Positions 56,401-64,000 of a stretch of 64,000 bases of DNA are shown one piece after another (the stretch's first letter is position 1; every line of letters starts with the position of its first letter). The translations under genes were made by a program, and so were the position numbers. The notes under the pieces were generated by a model. The model saw only the letters and a list, made by a program, of their open reading frames with translations, ran no database searches and was not told where the DNA came from. The DNA comes from Bettongia penicillata ogilbyi. Its lineage: Eukaryota > Chordata > Mammalia > Diprotodontia > Potoroidae. The stretch is from contig JAJHZJ010000531.1 in NCBI GenBank assembly GCA_023548195.1, positions 5,420,400 through 5,484,399 on the forward strand, written 5' to 3'.

Positions 56401-57609
56401 AGTGGAGGACCCTTGGCACAGGGCTACACCAACACTACTGTTGCCACCTCAAAACTGCCTTTCTGGAGCTAGAGCCAGAGTCCAGGCAAGTGTCTCCTGG
56501 GGAGTCAAATTTACATAATGTGAATTTACATAAAGTAAGAACTGTCTATTACTGGAGAAAATGAAGCATAATAAGTCCCCATTCTCTCATTTGTTCTTTT
56601 GGGCAGGCAACTAGGAAACTCTTCCTTAACACATACCACCAACTCCTCAGTCACTCATGATCCAAAGGAGCCTCAACCACCACCATGTTGGATTAAAAGA
56701 AGGCAGACGATATTGTATATGTTCTCAATAACCTATCAGAGGGTATCTTTTCGTGATCTAAGGACTGAACTCAAAGGCCAGTCTTTTGGTTGCACAATAA
56801 GTGTTTAAAGAGCACTCTATATATCCAAGAGACTTACTGGGTGCTGAGGAGGATGCAGGTATCCATAGAGCTCAGTGTCTGCCTTCACATAGCTTATAGT
56901 TTACTAGAAATGATAGAGCATGCACACAACAAACTTAAAGTAAGATACAGAGGTACTATGAGATGTCTAAACAGAGAGATTGCTTCTAGATGGAAGGATA
57001 AGGAGAAATCTGAGTTTTGGGGACAAGGCAATGGAATGTGGGAGGCAGAAAATAGTAGAGGAAGAAAAGAAGGTGAATGGAAGAAGGAAATAAGAAATTG
57101 GAGGACCAAAGGAAAGTATCCTGCTAAGTCTTTTGGACCTGATTCGAAGTGAGGAAGCAAACTTAAAACTGCTGAAAGTACAGGAATCTCTCCCTCCCCG
57201 GCCTTCCCTGCCCCACCACTTCAAGCTTGGCTCTGATATGCCCTCTCCATTACACAACAAATACACCACAAAGTCCTTAGGACCTGTGCTTCCTAGCTTA
57301 ACAGTTTATGAAGCAAATGTGAGAATAATGCCCAGAATTCATTCTGCTTCACTTCCCCAGAGTCCAAAGCAATTACAGAATGATGGATCACAGTGGCTAA
57401 CAGAAATGTGCAACTCAGAGTAAGCTAATAGCCACCTCACATACAATACACTTTTCATCCAGATGTGCAGCAGAATATATAAAGGTAAGAAATCAAACTC
57501 TATCCAGAATAACAATTCTAATGGATCCAAGAAGAACAAACATGTTTTCTTTTCTGTATGACCCCTTACTTTTAGACTCCAACTCCTGACCTATGTATTT
57601 TTAAAAATT
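56401..57609. other. Unassigned; weak L2-like part near 56820
   Basis: 56815-57010 loosely follows the antisense L2 end ('ttactgggtgctgaggagg', 'cttcacatagcttatag'). Frames up to 120 codons at 56790-57423 have no known motifs. Confidence 0.35.
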
Positions 57610-57960
57610 TGTTTCTAGACCCTATTTCAGTCTGACATGTGATAATAACTGGCTATTTGTTCTTAGGTATGTCATTTTCTAGACTTCAGTTTCCTTACAT
57701 ACAAAAGGGTGAAGGAGAAGATCTATTATATCTGACATTTTAAAAATACTTTAAGGTTTGCAAAAGTTTTCAATGCATTACCTCATTTGAATTTTGCAAC
57801 AATCAGATACAAGTATTTTTATCCCTCTTTCACAGATGAGGAAAGTGAAATTCAGGGACCTTAAATGACTTCTCCATGATTATCTAGCTAGTAGGTGTCA
57901 GAAGTGGGAACTGAATCCCAGATTTCATGATACCACATCCAATACCCAATCTAATCAGTA
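57610..57960. mobile_element. SINE-B (+) followed by MIR (-)
   Basis: 57610-57735 sense: 'cttcagtttccttacatacaaaagg'. 57740-57960 antisense: 'cctctttcacagatgaggaaagtgaaattcaggg', 'tctagctagtaggtgtcagaag'. Confidence 0.7.
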
Positions 57961-58005
57961 AATGCTGATTCCTTTGTCATGCCTGAACTAGATGATACGA
58001 AAACT

Positions 58006-58098
58006 TAATATCTGATGAAACTAAATGAAGCTTGGAACTTTCCGTCATATATATATATATGACGGAAAGTTCCAAGCTTCATTTAGTTTCATCAGATA

Positions 58099-58101
<3 letters not shown>
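58006..58101. repeat. Perfect 96-bp palindrome
   Basis: Two 48-bp arms are exact reverse complements, checked base by base about the centre at 58053/58054. The centre is (AT)7 at 58047-58060 flanked by GTC/GAC. The symmetry stops at 58005/58102. RNA or single-stranded DNA would form a single uninterrupted hairpin. No transposon termini or target duplication are evident. Confidence 0.97.

Positions 58102-58108
<7 letters not shown>

Positions 58109-58142
<34 letters not shown>
58109..58142. repeat. (AT)n microsatellite
   Basis: About 17 TA dinucleotides, 7 bp to the right of the palindrome. Confidence 0.95.
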
Positions 58143-58144
<2 letters not shown>

Positions 58145-58302
58145 CAGCTTGAACAACTAACTCTCTAATTAACATTTAATTCAATTCAATTCCACAAACA
58201 TGTGTGTTCTCTACATGTAACTCTGGATGTAATCATCCACAAGTAAATAGGCTACATCTCCCTCTCAAGGGATCCCTGAGGGATCAAGCTATCTCTCTAG
58301 TT

Positions 58303-58590
58303 GCTATATCCCAAAGAAATCATAAAAATGGGAGAAGGTCCCACATGTACAAAAATATTTGTAGCAGCTCTCTTATAGTGGCCAAGAACTAGAAATAGAG
58401 GGAATACCCATCAACTGGGTAATGGCTGAACAAGGTGAGGTATATGAAGGTAATGGAATACTACCGTGCTATAAGAAATGACAAATTGGACTTCAGAAAA
58501 ACCTGGAAAGACTTATATCAACTGATGTTAAGTGAAATGAGCAGAACCAGGGGAACATTGTACACAGTAATAGCCACAGTGTATAAGAAT
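58303..58590 (+). pseudogene. L1 ORF2 C-terminal scrap
   Basis: Sense DNA encodes the ORF2 end in broken frames: 'acatgtacaaaaatatttgtagcagc' (encoding the HVQKYL-AA type stretch), 'catcaactgggtaatggctgaacaagg', and 'tactaccgtgctataagaaatgacaaattgg' (YYRAIRNDKL). Only about 95 codons of roughly 1,270 are represented. The reading frame shifts relative to the same region in the L1 at 9508-10065. Confidence 0.88.
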
Positions 58591-58981
58591 TGATTCTGAT
58601 ACACTTAGCCCTTCACAGCAAGGTAAGGACCTAAAACCAAAGGACTCATGGTGCAAAGTGCCATCCACATCCAAAGAAAGAACTATGGAATTGGAACACA
58701 GAATGAAGCAGACTATTTTCTCTTTTGCTATGTTCTGTTCTGTTTTTCTCATGGTTTCTTCCATTCATTTTAATTCTTTTTATGCAACATGACTAATACG
58801 AAAATGTGTTTAATAAGAATGTATGTGTAGAACCCATATAAGATTGCAAGCCATCTCAGGAAGGGAGGGGAGAGAGGAAAGGGGAGAAAACTTGAGACTT
58901 ATGAAAGTGATTGTTGAAAACTGAAAACAAATAAATAAATAAAATTTTAAAAAAATAAAGATGAAGCTACTGAAAAAAAGA
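58303..58981 (+). mobile_element. 5'-truncated L1 with 13-bp TSD
   Basis: Contains the end of ORF2 and the 3' UTR. TATCTCTCTAGTT lies at 58290-58302 and 58982-58994. The A-rich tail includes 'aaataaataaataaaatttt'. It is inserted in unclassified DNA that resumes at 58995. Confidence 0.93.
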
Positions 58982-58994
58982 TATCTCTCTAGTT

Positions 58995-59850
58995 ATTGGC
59001 TCAAGCCCCCATTCCAATCTGTTCCCTCTGTCCCCAGTTAACCACCAATGTTTATGCCCCAATTCTACTTTACCAATTGACATCATTTAACTTTTACAAA
59101 GGAACATTTACTGTAAAAATATAGTAAGAATAGAAATTATAAATACTTCTAACACTTCCCTATACCACTTCAATCCTTGAAGAATTAACACCCTTAACGC
59201 AGTCTCTAAGTAGAGTAGATCCCACAGAGTTCACTTCCAAATGAGGCATTGGCATTGGATAGATGAATCTCTGCTGTTGCTGGGCTAGATCAAGCAGGTT
59301 CCTGGTATTGGTTCTTATCATCTGGCTTCTGGCTTCTGGAAAATTCCAGCATAGACTCCAGCTCCTAGACTTCTAGTAATGGCCCACTCTTCTGATCTGT
59401 GAAGCTCACAAGATCGTAACCATATTCAATCATCTTTACCTCAAAACTGGAAAGAAAAAATGCCAGAGAATAGAGGTAAAGAGCCAAGGTCTATATTCAC
59501 AGGCCGTCTGTGGGTCACAGATCAGGAGGATGCAAGCCCATTTCTCATCCAAAGGCTTATAGTATGTGTCCTTCAAACACACTAAGGGGGAAATTACTTT
59601 AGCTGGTTGGTATCTTTTTGATCGCTCTCCAGTTCTGACTCCACACCAATCAAAAAGATTCCTCTTTACCACATGGTTATTGAACTGGAACCAATTACAG
59701 AATGTCTATGCATGCTTTAGAATTTACATTGGGATTGTCTCAGCTAAACATGCTATGCAGGCTTATAAGGACCAGGCTCCTTGGCCAACTCTACCACCTC
59801 CTTCTTCCATTATATGTATTAAGAATAGTCAGCCATGGGTAACCTCTACC
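58995..59850 (+). repeat. Unclassified interspersed repeat, copy 2
   Basis: Diverged relative of 55426-56114 from about 59070. The sequence on the far side of the L1 (58200-58302) may be its left continuation. No retroviral or LINE coding motif is recognised in it. Confidence 0.45.
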
Positions 59851-59924
59851 CATGGTTATAGTGCATAAAGTCCTTTTTGGCTTTCAAATACCTTCCATTC
59901 CATTCCCCTTCCGAGAAAAGTCTT

Positions 59925-60085
59925 AGCACAAACATTATCCCTATGGTGTAGATAAGGAAACTGAAACTCAAGGACTTTGGGGATTTTTTCAAGGTCATAT
60001 AACTAGCAAGTGGCAGAGTGGACTGATAGAATGATTCTGCCTTCAAGTCCTGTGTTCTTTGTCCTGTAGCATTCTGCCTCCAAAT
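59925..60085 (-). mobile_element. MIR SINE
   Basis: 'tgtagataaggaaactgaaactcaagg', 'aaggtcatataactagcaagtggcagag', 'cttcaagtcctgtgttctttgtcc'. Confidence 0.78.
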
Positions 60086-60247
60086 AAATACCATTAACTG
60101 TGAACTCAGCTCCCTTGGCAAAATGGGGCTAATTTTCACTGTCTCCTTCTCTTTCATCAGCTTCTTCCTATAAAATTCTAAGCAAAACACATTTTTCAGA
60201 AGTGGCTCTTTCATAAAATGTTTGAGTTTCTGAAATTTTCCTACTGG

Positions 60248-60330
60248 TGTTAGGATTCAGTCATCCAAAAACAAATATTCACTGAGTGCCTACTTTGTAC
60301 TAAGTGCTGTGGAGGATAGCAAAAAATATG
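60248..60330 (-). mobile_element. L2 3' tail
   Basis: 'aaatattcactgagtgcctactttgtactaagtgctgtgg'. Confidence 0.75.
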
Positions 60331-60564
60331 ATATTTTCCACAAATCACCAACATAAAGGAAATATCATCTCTAGAAATTAGATCCATTTATTCAATGGAC
60401 TAACAAAATTGCAAACTAGTAGAAGGGGATACAATAAGAACATAAGCATAACAAATATAATGTAAAAATTTATAATATTAGCTCATATACTTCTAACTTT
60501 TTTACTTTTCATAGTTTTTTTATATCTCTTCTCTCATTTAGGTCCCTATGAGAGGCATAATAGG
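60331..60564. other. Unassigned AT-rich sequence
   Basis: Nothing recognised. Confidence 0.35.
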
Positions 60565-60632
60565 TGTCCAGTGCTTAGCACAATGCTTGGCACATAGTAG
60601 ATACTTGATAAATGCTTAATAAACTGACCAGC
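60565..60632 (+). mobile_element. L2 3' tail
   Basis: 'agtgcttagcacaatgcttggcacatagtagatacttgataaatgc'. Confidence 0.85.
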
Positions 60633-60674
60633 TAACCCTGATCTCTGCTCTTGGCTCAAGGAATAGGGAAGTCT

Positions 60675-60865
60675 TTTCATATTGATTATCTTCCTTCTCA
60701 TAATACTCCCATGAGCTTGGTAGGATAAGGATTACTATTCCTATTTTACACACAAAGACATTGAAACAGATATGTGAGAAGTGACCTGACAGTCATTCAA
60801 TAGATAGGTTGTATCAGAGACCTAACCATGTCCTCTGATTCCTAACACTATTGCTCTAATTCTGG
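60675..60865 (-). mobile_element. MIR SINE
   Basis: 'actattcctattttacacacaaagacattgaaacag', 'agagacctaaccatgtcctctgattcctaa'. Confidence 0.7.
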
Positions 60866-60899
60866 AGAAAGGAGGGATCCCGAACCCGCTGAACCCTTC

Positions 60900-61740
60900 T
60901 CTTCTCATATAGCAGAGCGTAATGATGTGAGAATGCTACAGCAAATAGAGTTTTGAAAGTTGTGGATAAGTGGATAAGTTCACTTAGCTTAGCAGTGTAC
61001 TTATTCAGTGTACGCCTTGATAATGCGGTTGACGCATGCATAGCCAGAGCTTGCTTAGTGTTTGGGAGGCTTGGAAGGAAAGTATGGGAGAAGAGAGGTT
61101 AATAGACTGACTACCAAACTGAAAGTTTATAGAGCTGTTGTATGCCTGTGAAACGTGGACAGTCTATGCCAGGAAACTGAATCACTTCCATTTGAAATTT
61201 CTTAGGAAGATTCTGAAGGTCACCTGGCAGGATAGGGACCAGACACTGAAGTTCTTACTCAAACTAAACTGCCAAGCATTCAAACTCTGCTTCAGAGAGT
61301 GCAACTCCAATAGGCTGACCCCATTGTTCAAATGCAAGACGCAACTTGCCAAAAAGACTATTTCACAGAGAACTCCCATGGGGCAGGCAATCGCATGGTA
61401 GTCAGAAGAAGTGATACAAGGACACTCTCAAGGTCTCACGCAAGAACTTTGGAATTGGTTGTGTGATATGGGAGACATGTCACATAGCGTGCCCATATCA
61501 GAGAGGGTGTTGTGTTCTATGAGCAAAGCAGAATTGAAACAGCTCAAAGGAAACACAGGATGCTCAGATTTAGAGGAACCGTCCCAACTGTTCACGTGAA
61601 CTATTTGTGCCTGATCTGTGGTAGAGCATTCTGAACTTGCATTGGTCTGATCAGCCATAGTCAGACACGTTGAAACTTGACTTTATCATAGTGATGTCAT
61701 TTTGGTCCTCTTCGAGAACGAAGGACAACAACCAACCACC
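60900..61740 (+). pseudogene. RTE-type LINE 3' end, broken ORF
   Basis: RTE LINEs encode endonuclease plus RT; this is the part after the [12 protein letters not shown] and [31 protein letters not shown] (61138-61240) match the conserved RTE stretch CETWTxYxRHxxxLxxFHxRCLRxILxIxWQD. Later a frame reads GTVPTVHVNYLCLICGRAF, a stop, then CIGLISHSQTR. That is the remnant of the RTE C-terminal zinc-finger-like CxxC...SH motif. The terminus is 'gatgtcattttggtcctcttcgagaacgaaggacaacaacc'. At least two frameshifts and several stops make it inactive. It is the probable source family of the RTE-SINEs in this window. Confidence 0.9.
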
Positions 61741-61761
61741 ACCAATCAACCACAATGAGGT

Positions 61762-61935
61762 GAGAATGCTAGATAAATAGCTAGTCAGGAAAAAAAACTG
61801 GGGTCAAATCCCTGTTCTGATAGTACTAGTTCTTTATGGCAATAGGCAAATCCCTCAACCTTCCTGGGCCTGTTTCTGACCTGTGAAATGAGAGGGAGGC
61901 CATCACTAGTCATCTTGACTCATGAATTCCAATAA
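61762..61935 (+). mobile_element. SINE (MIR-type)
   Basis: 'ggggtcaaatccctgttctgatag', 'ggcaaatccctcaaccttcctgggcctg', 'acctgtgaaatgagaggg'. Confidence 0.75.
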
Positions 61936-62055
61936 CTTTGGAGAGACAGTGAGATTGATAACTCTGCACAGCTCTGCCTCACTTAAATCCAGTTCATTTG
62001 CAAGTCAAGACATCACCTTCCTGATGTCACTGGCCCTCTTTGAGAACAAGGAAAC
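61936..62055 (-). mobile_element. RTE-derived SINE fragment
   Basis: 'gcacagctctgcctcacttaaatccagttcatttgcaagtcaagacatcacc', then 'atgtcactggccctctttgagaac': antisense. Confidence 0.75.
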
Positions 62056-62283
62056 AGCAATCATGACAACAAAATGAAGACAGTCATTCATTGTTACATG
62101 AACATACACATGGCATGGACTTGAGAAAATACCTATTCCTAAAACTGAGATACATGTGAATTATTGTTTATCTCCACTGGTTTGCAGGAGGACATAGTAG
62201 TAGCCATAGATACTAGCATGTATTTTTTTCCCACCACGATTGTTTCAAAGATTGCTCCCTTTCTGATTTCTTTTGTGTTAGGC

Positions 62284-62481
62284 CAGAGGTTCCTTACCTA
62301 GGATCTGTGAACCTGTGTTTTTTTTTTTAAAAATGATAACTTTATTTCCATTTAATTGTTTTCATTAGTAATTTTATATATTTTATTTTATGCATTTATA
62401 AACATTGTGGGAGGTTGGGATTTAGACTTTACCAAAAGGGCCTATGATACCAAAAAAAAAAAAAAAGGTAGAGAACCCCTG
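62284..62481. mobile_element. hAT-like non-autonomous element
   Basis: Termini CAGAGGTTCCTTACCT and (right end, reverse complement) CAGGGGTTCTCTACCT agree at 13 of 16. The interior is AT-rich ('ttttatgcatttataaacatt'). Flanking 8-mers do not match, so class assignment rests on the ends alone. Confidence 0.65.
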
Positions 62482-62914
62482 CTCTAGATTGAATCTCAAC
62501 CACCTGGTACAAATCTGCAAAAAAGGTGGAGAATGACTCAGTTACTGGACCTGTAGACAGTACATCACCCCAATCCCTGGACTGCCACACTGACATCTGG
62601 TTGTTCCAAGCATTGACTCTTTCATAGCAGGTATGGCTCATAAGGTTCTCACTGGCCTGATTACAGCTATATTGCTGTCATTTCTGCTTCACATACTTCC
62701 TCCCTTGCTACCATTAAATCTGGGGTTATTGGTTGTTCCAGGTTATGGTCTAAAGCCTCTGGAGACAGGCCATGTCAGTCCACTGTGTCCCTCAGCTCTG
62801 AAGTGTTTTTTCAGATAAAGGGTGCTGTTGCTACTTGCTTCCTGAGATCAGCAGCAGAAACATTTTCTTTTTCTTATCAGTTTATCTGGGAAATGGAGAA
62901 CTTTTTCCTGAGGC
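62482..62914. other. Unassigned sequence
   Basis: No repeat or gene recognised. Confidence 0.35.
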
Positions 62915-62960
62915 TGTGTGTGCGTGCGTGAGTGCATGTGTGTGTGTGTGTGTGTGTGTG
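62915..62960. repeat. (GT)n microsatellite
   Basis: TG tract with cgtg interruptions. Confidence 0.96.
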
Positions 62961-63666
62961 TCCAGAACCCAACCAGCAGGTCATTTTAGTCATTTTAAGT
63001 TGGAGAAGTGAGCTGGTTAGTCCCTATGGCCCAGGCTAAACAGCCCTGTGACAACCTAGACTTGTCACTTTTCAGTGAGTTTCTTAACACAGCCTGTTGA
63101 TTTTAGTGTATCTTTGTGCTGTCTGAAGCCCAGGATCTATAGAAGCATGTTAATTTGCATTAAGCAGCCTGGAGTGCCTGGGGCCTAAGGGGGAGAAAAA
63201 AAAAGAAAAAAAGATTTTGAATGGCTTTGAATTTGAGGTGGTCTTCATTTAATCTGAATCACTTCACACTTACTAAAGTCATACCTCATATCTGAGCAGG
63301 AAGAATTGTTCACTCACTAAACGATGGCACACATTCTATTTCCACCCCCACAATCCCCCAGGCCACCCTACCCAGTAGAGGTTTTTAAGCAGCTACATAA
63401 ATGAAAAGAAAGATTCTTTCTGCCTAGTATCACTGTACAGTTGGTTGCCCTGGGCTAGTAGGTAATTGGCTATCTTCAAGGCTGCCTTAGAAAAGCTTTC
63501 TGGCTTTTAGTTCAGGACAACTAGGCATTGCTGTAAGGAACAGACAGCAGCAAAAGACACCAACCTCCATGTTGTACCAGTTATTAAAGATGATGAGATG
63601 CAGGGTCTACAGGACTTGGGAGTTCCGGGTGCAGCACACCCTGCATTCCCTCATCAGGATTTGGAG
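62961..63666. other. Unique sequence, candidate conserved noncoding DNA
   Basis: No repeat signature. Contains ATGTTAATTTGCATTAAGC (63147-63165), which includes a perfect ATTTGCAT octamer at 63153-63160 between TTAAT and ATTAA cores. Function is inferred only from motif type. Confidence 0.35.
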
Positions 63667-63800
63667 TCATACCCTCTATACCTCCTGCATAACTTGGGGG
63701 CCTTATGTGGAACATACCTTCTACACTTCCTGCATAATTTGGAGGTCTTGTGGGAGGTAGAACATCCTTCCCTCCCCCCACCATGTCTTGGGGGCCCTCT
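63667..63800. repeat. Three-copy degenerate tandem repeat
   Basis: Units of about 48-50 bp: 'cataccctctatacctcctgcataacttggggg', 'cataccttctacacttcctgcataatttggagg' and a diverged 'catccttccctcc...catgtcttggggg'. Short frames on both strands across it are repeat translations. Confidence 0.75.
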
Positions 63801-64000
63801 TCTGTTCTCCTGGCTCAAGCAATAGTCACATCCCAGTTATTTTTTAACAATGCTTACAATTCATGGGTAAAGTAGAAATGCACTCATTTTGCAAATGTCA
63901 TTTAAAGAGAGTCGTCTTCACATATGCTTTATCTCCTGACTAATTCCTAATGACAGGTAATCATTACCTAGCTAGAAGAACTATCCAAGGAGCTAAAGGG
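63801..64000. other. Unassigned sequence at window end
   Basis: Nothing recognised. Confidence 0.35.

Noticed and set aside
58006..58101. Rho-independent terminator or microRNA precursor
   Set aside because: Vertebrate context rules out the former; a perfect arm match without bulges and no expression data give no support for the latter.
55426..59850. LTR pair of an endogenous retrovirus
   Set aside because: No gag, protease, polymerase or envelope motif in the interval, no primer-binding site or TG...CA ends noted, and the interior consists of other repeat types.
63569..63825. Overlapping 63-75 codon frames on both strands
   Set aside because: They read through the three-unit tandem repeat; no protein features.

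Overview
The window looks like a stretch of marsupial nuclear genome with no host protein-coding gene that I can recognise. The main evidence is the repeat population. There are CORE/MIR-type and tRNA-headed SINEs whose sense strand ends in the 'caaatggggtcacgaagagtcggacatgactgaa' type tail, RTE/BovB-related LINEs and short RTE-derived SINEs, degraded L1 copies, and many old L2 and CR1/L3 fragments. Several small hAT-type DNA transposons carry 8-bp target duplications. No Alu or B1 is present, although a lone 7SL RNA pseudogene is. I cannot fix the species. SINE, LINE and hAT subfamily names are therefore given only at class level; in the feature list 'SINE-A' means the marsupial SINE with the 'gtcagacatgactga' tail, 'SINE-B' the MIR-like SINE with the 'aaatgagataatatctgtaaag' tail, and 'RTE-SINE' the short SINE sharing the RTE tail.

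Layout. 1-9 kb: an L1 tail, SINEs, and two L2 3' ends broken by hAT elements, one of them a three-level nest (5376-6135). 9-11 kb: a 5'-truncated minus-strand L1 with a clear 13-bp target duplication. 11-20 kb: sparse SINEs, L2 tails, a polypyrimidine tract and an inverted near-copy of the L1 tail found at position 1. 20.5-28 kb: CR1, RTE, then two head-to-tail plus-strand L1 copies (22220-25575 and 25576-28004) with complementary losses. 28-36 kb: the least repetitive part, with candidate conserved noncoding sequence near 33-34.3 kb. 36.6-47.6 kb: L2 and CR1 backbone with inserted SINEs, three more hAT elements and the 7SL pseudogene. 47.6-55.4 kb: simple repeats, a degenerate AT-rich minisatellite, and long L2 pieces in both orientations. 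55.4-62.5 kb: two diverged copies of an unclassified repeat, a perfect 96-bp palindrome, an L1 insertion with its target duplication, and an RTE 3' end. 62.9-64 kb: mostly unique sequence with an octamer/homeodomain-like motif and a small tandem repeat.

All long open frames are pieces of retrotransposon proteins, their antisense shadows, or low-complexity translations. The L1 ORF1, L1 ORF2, L2 and CR1 reverse transcriptase and RTE frames are all disrupted by stops, frameshifts or deletions, so no active element is visible. The most unusual items are the perfect palindrome, the nested hAT insertions datable by layering, the tandem L1 pair, the 234-codon open frame antisense to an L1 5' UTR, and the 7SL pseudogene.
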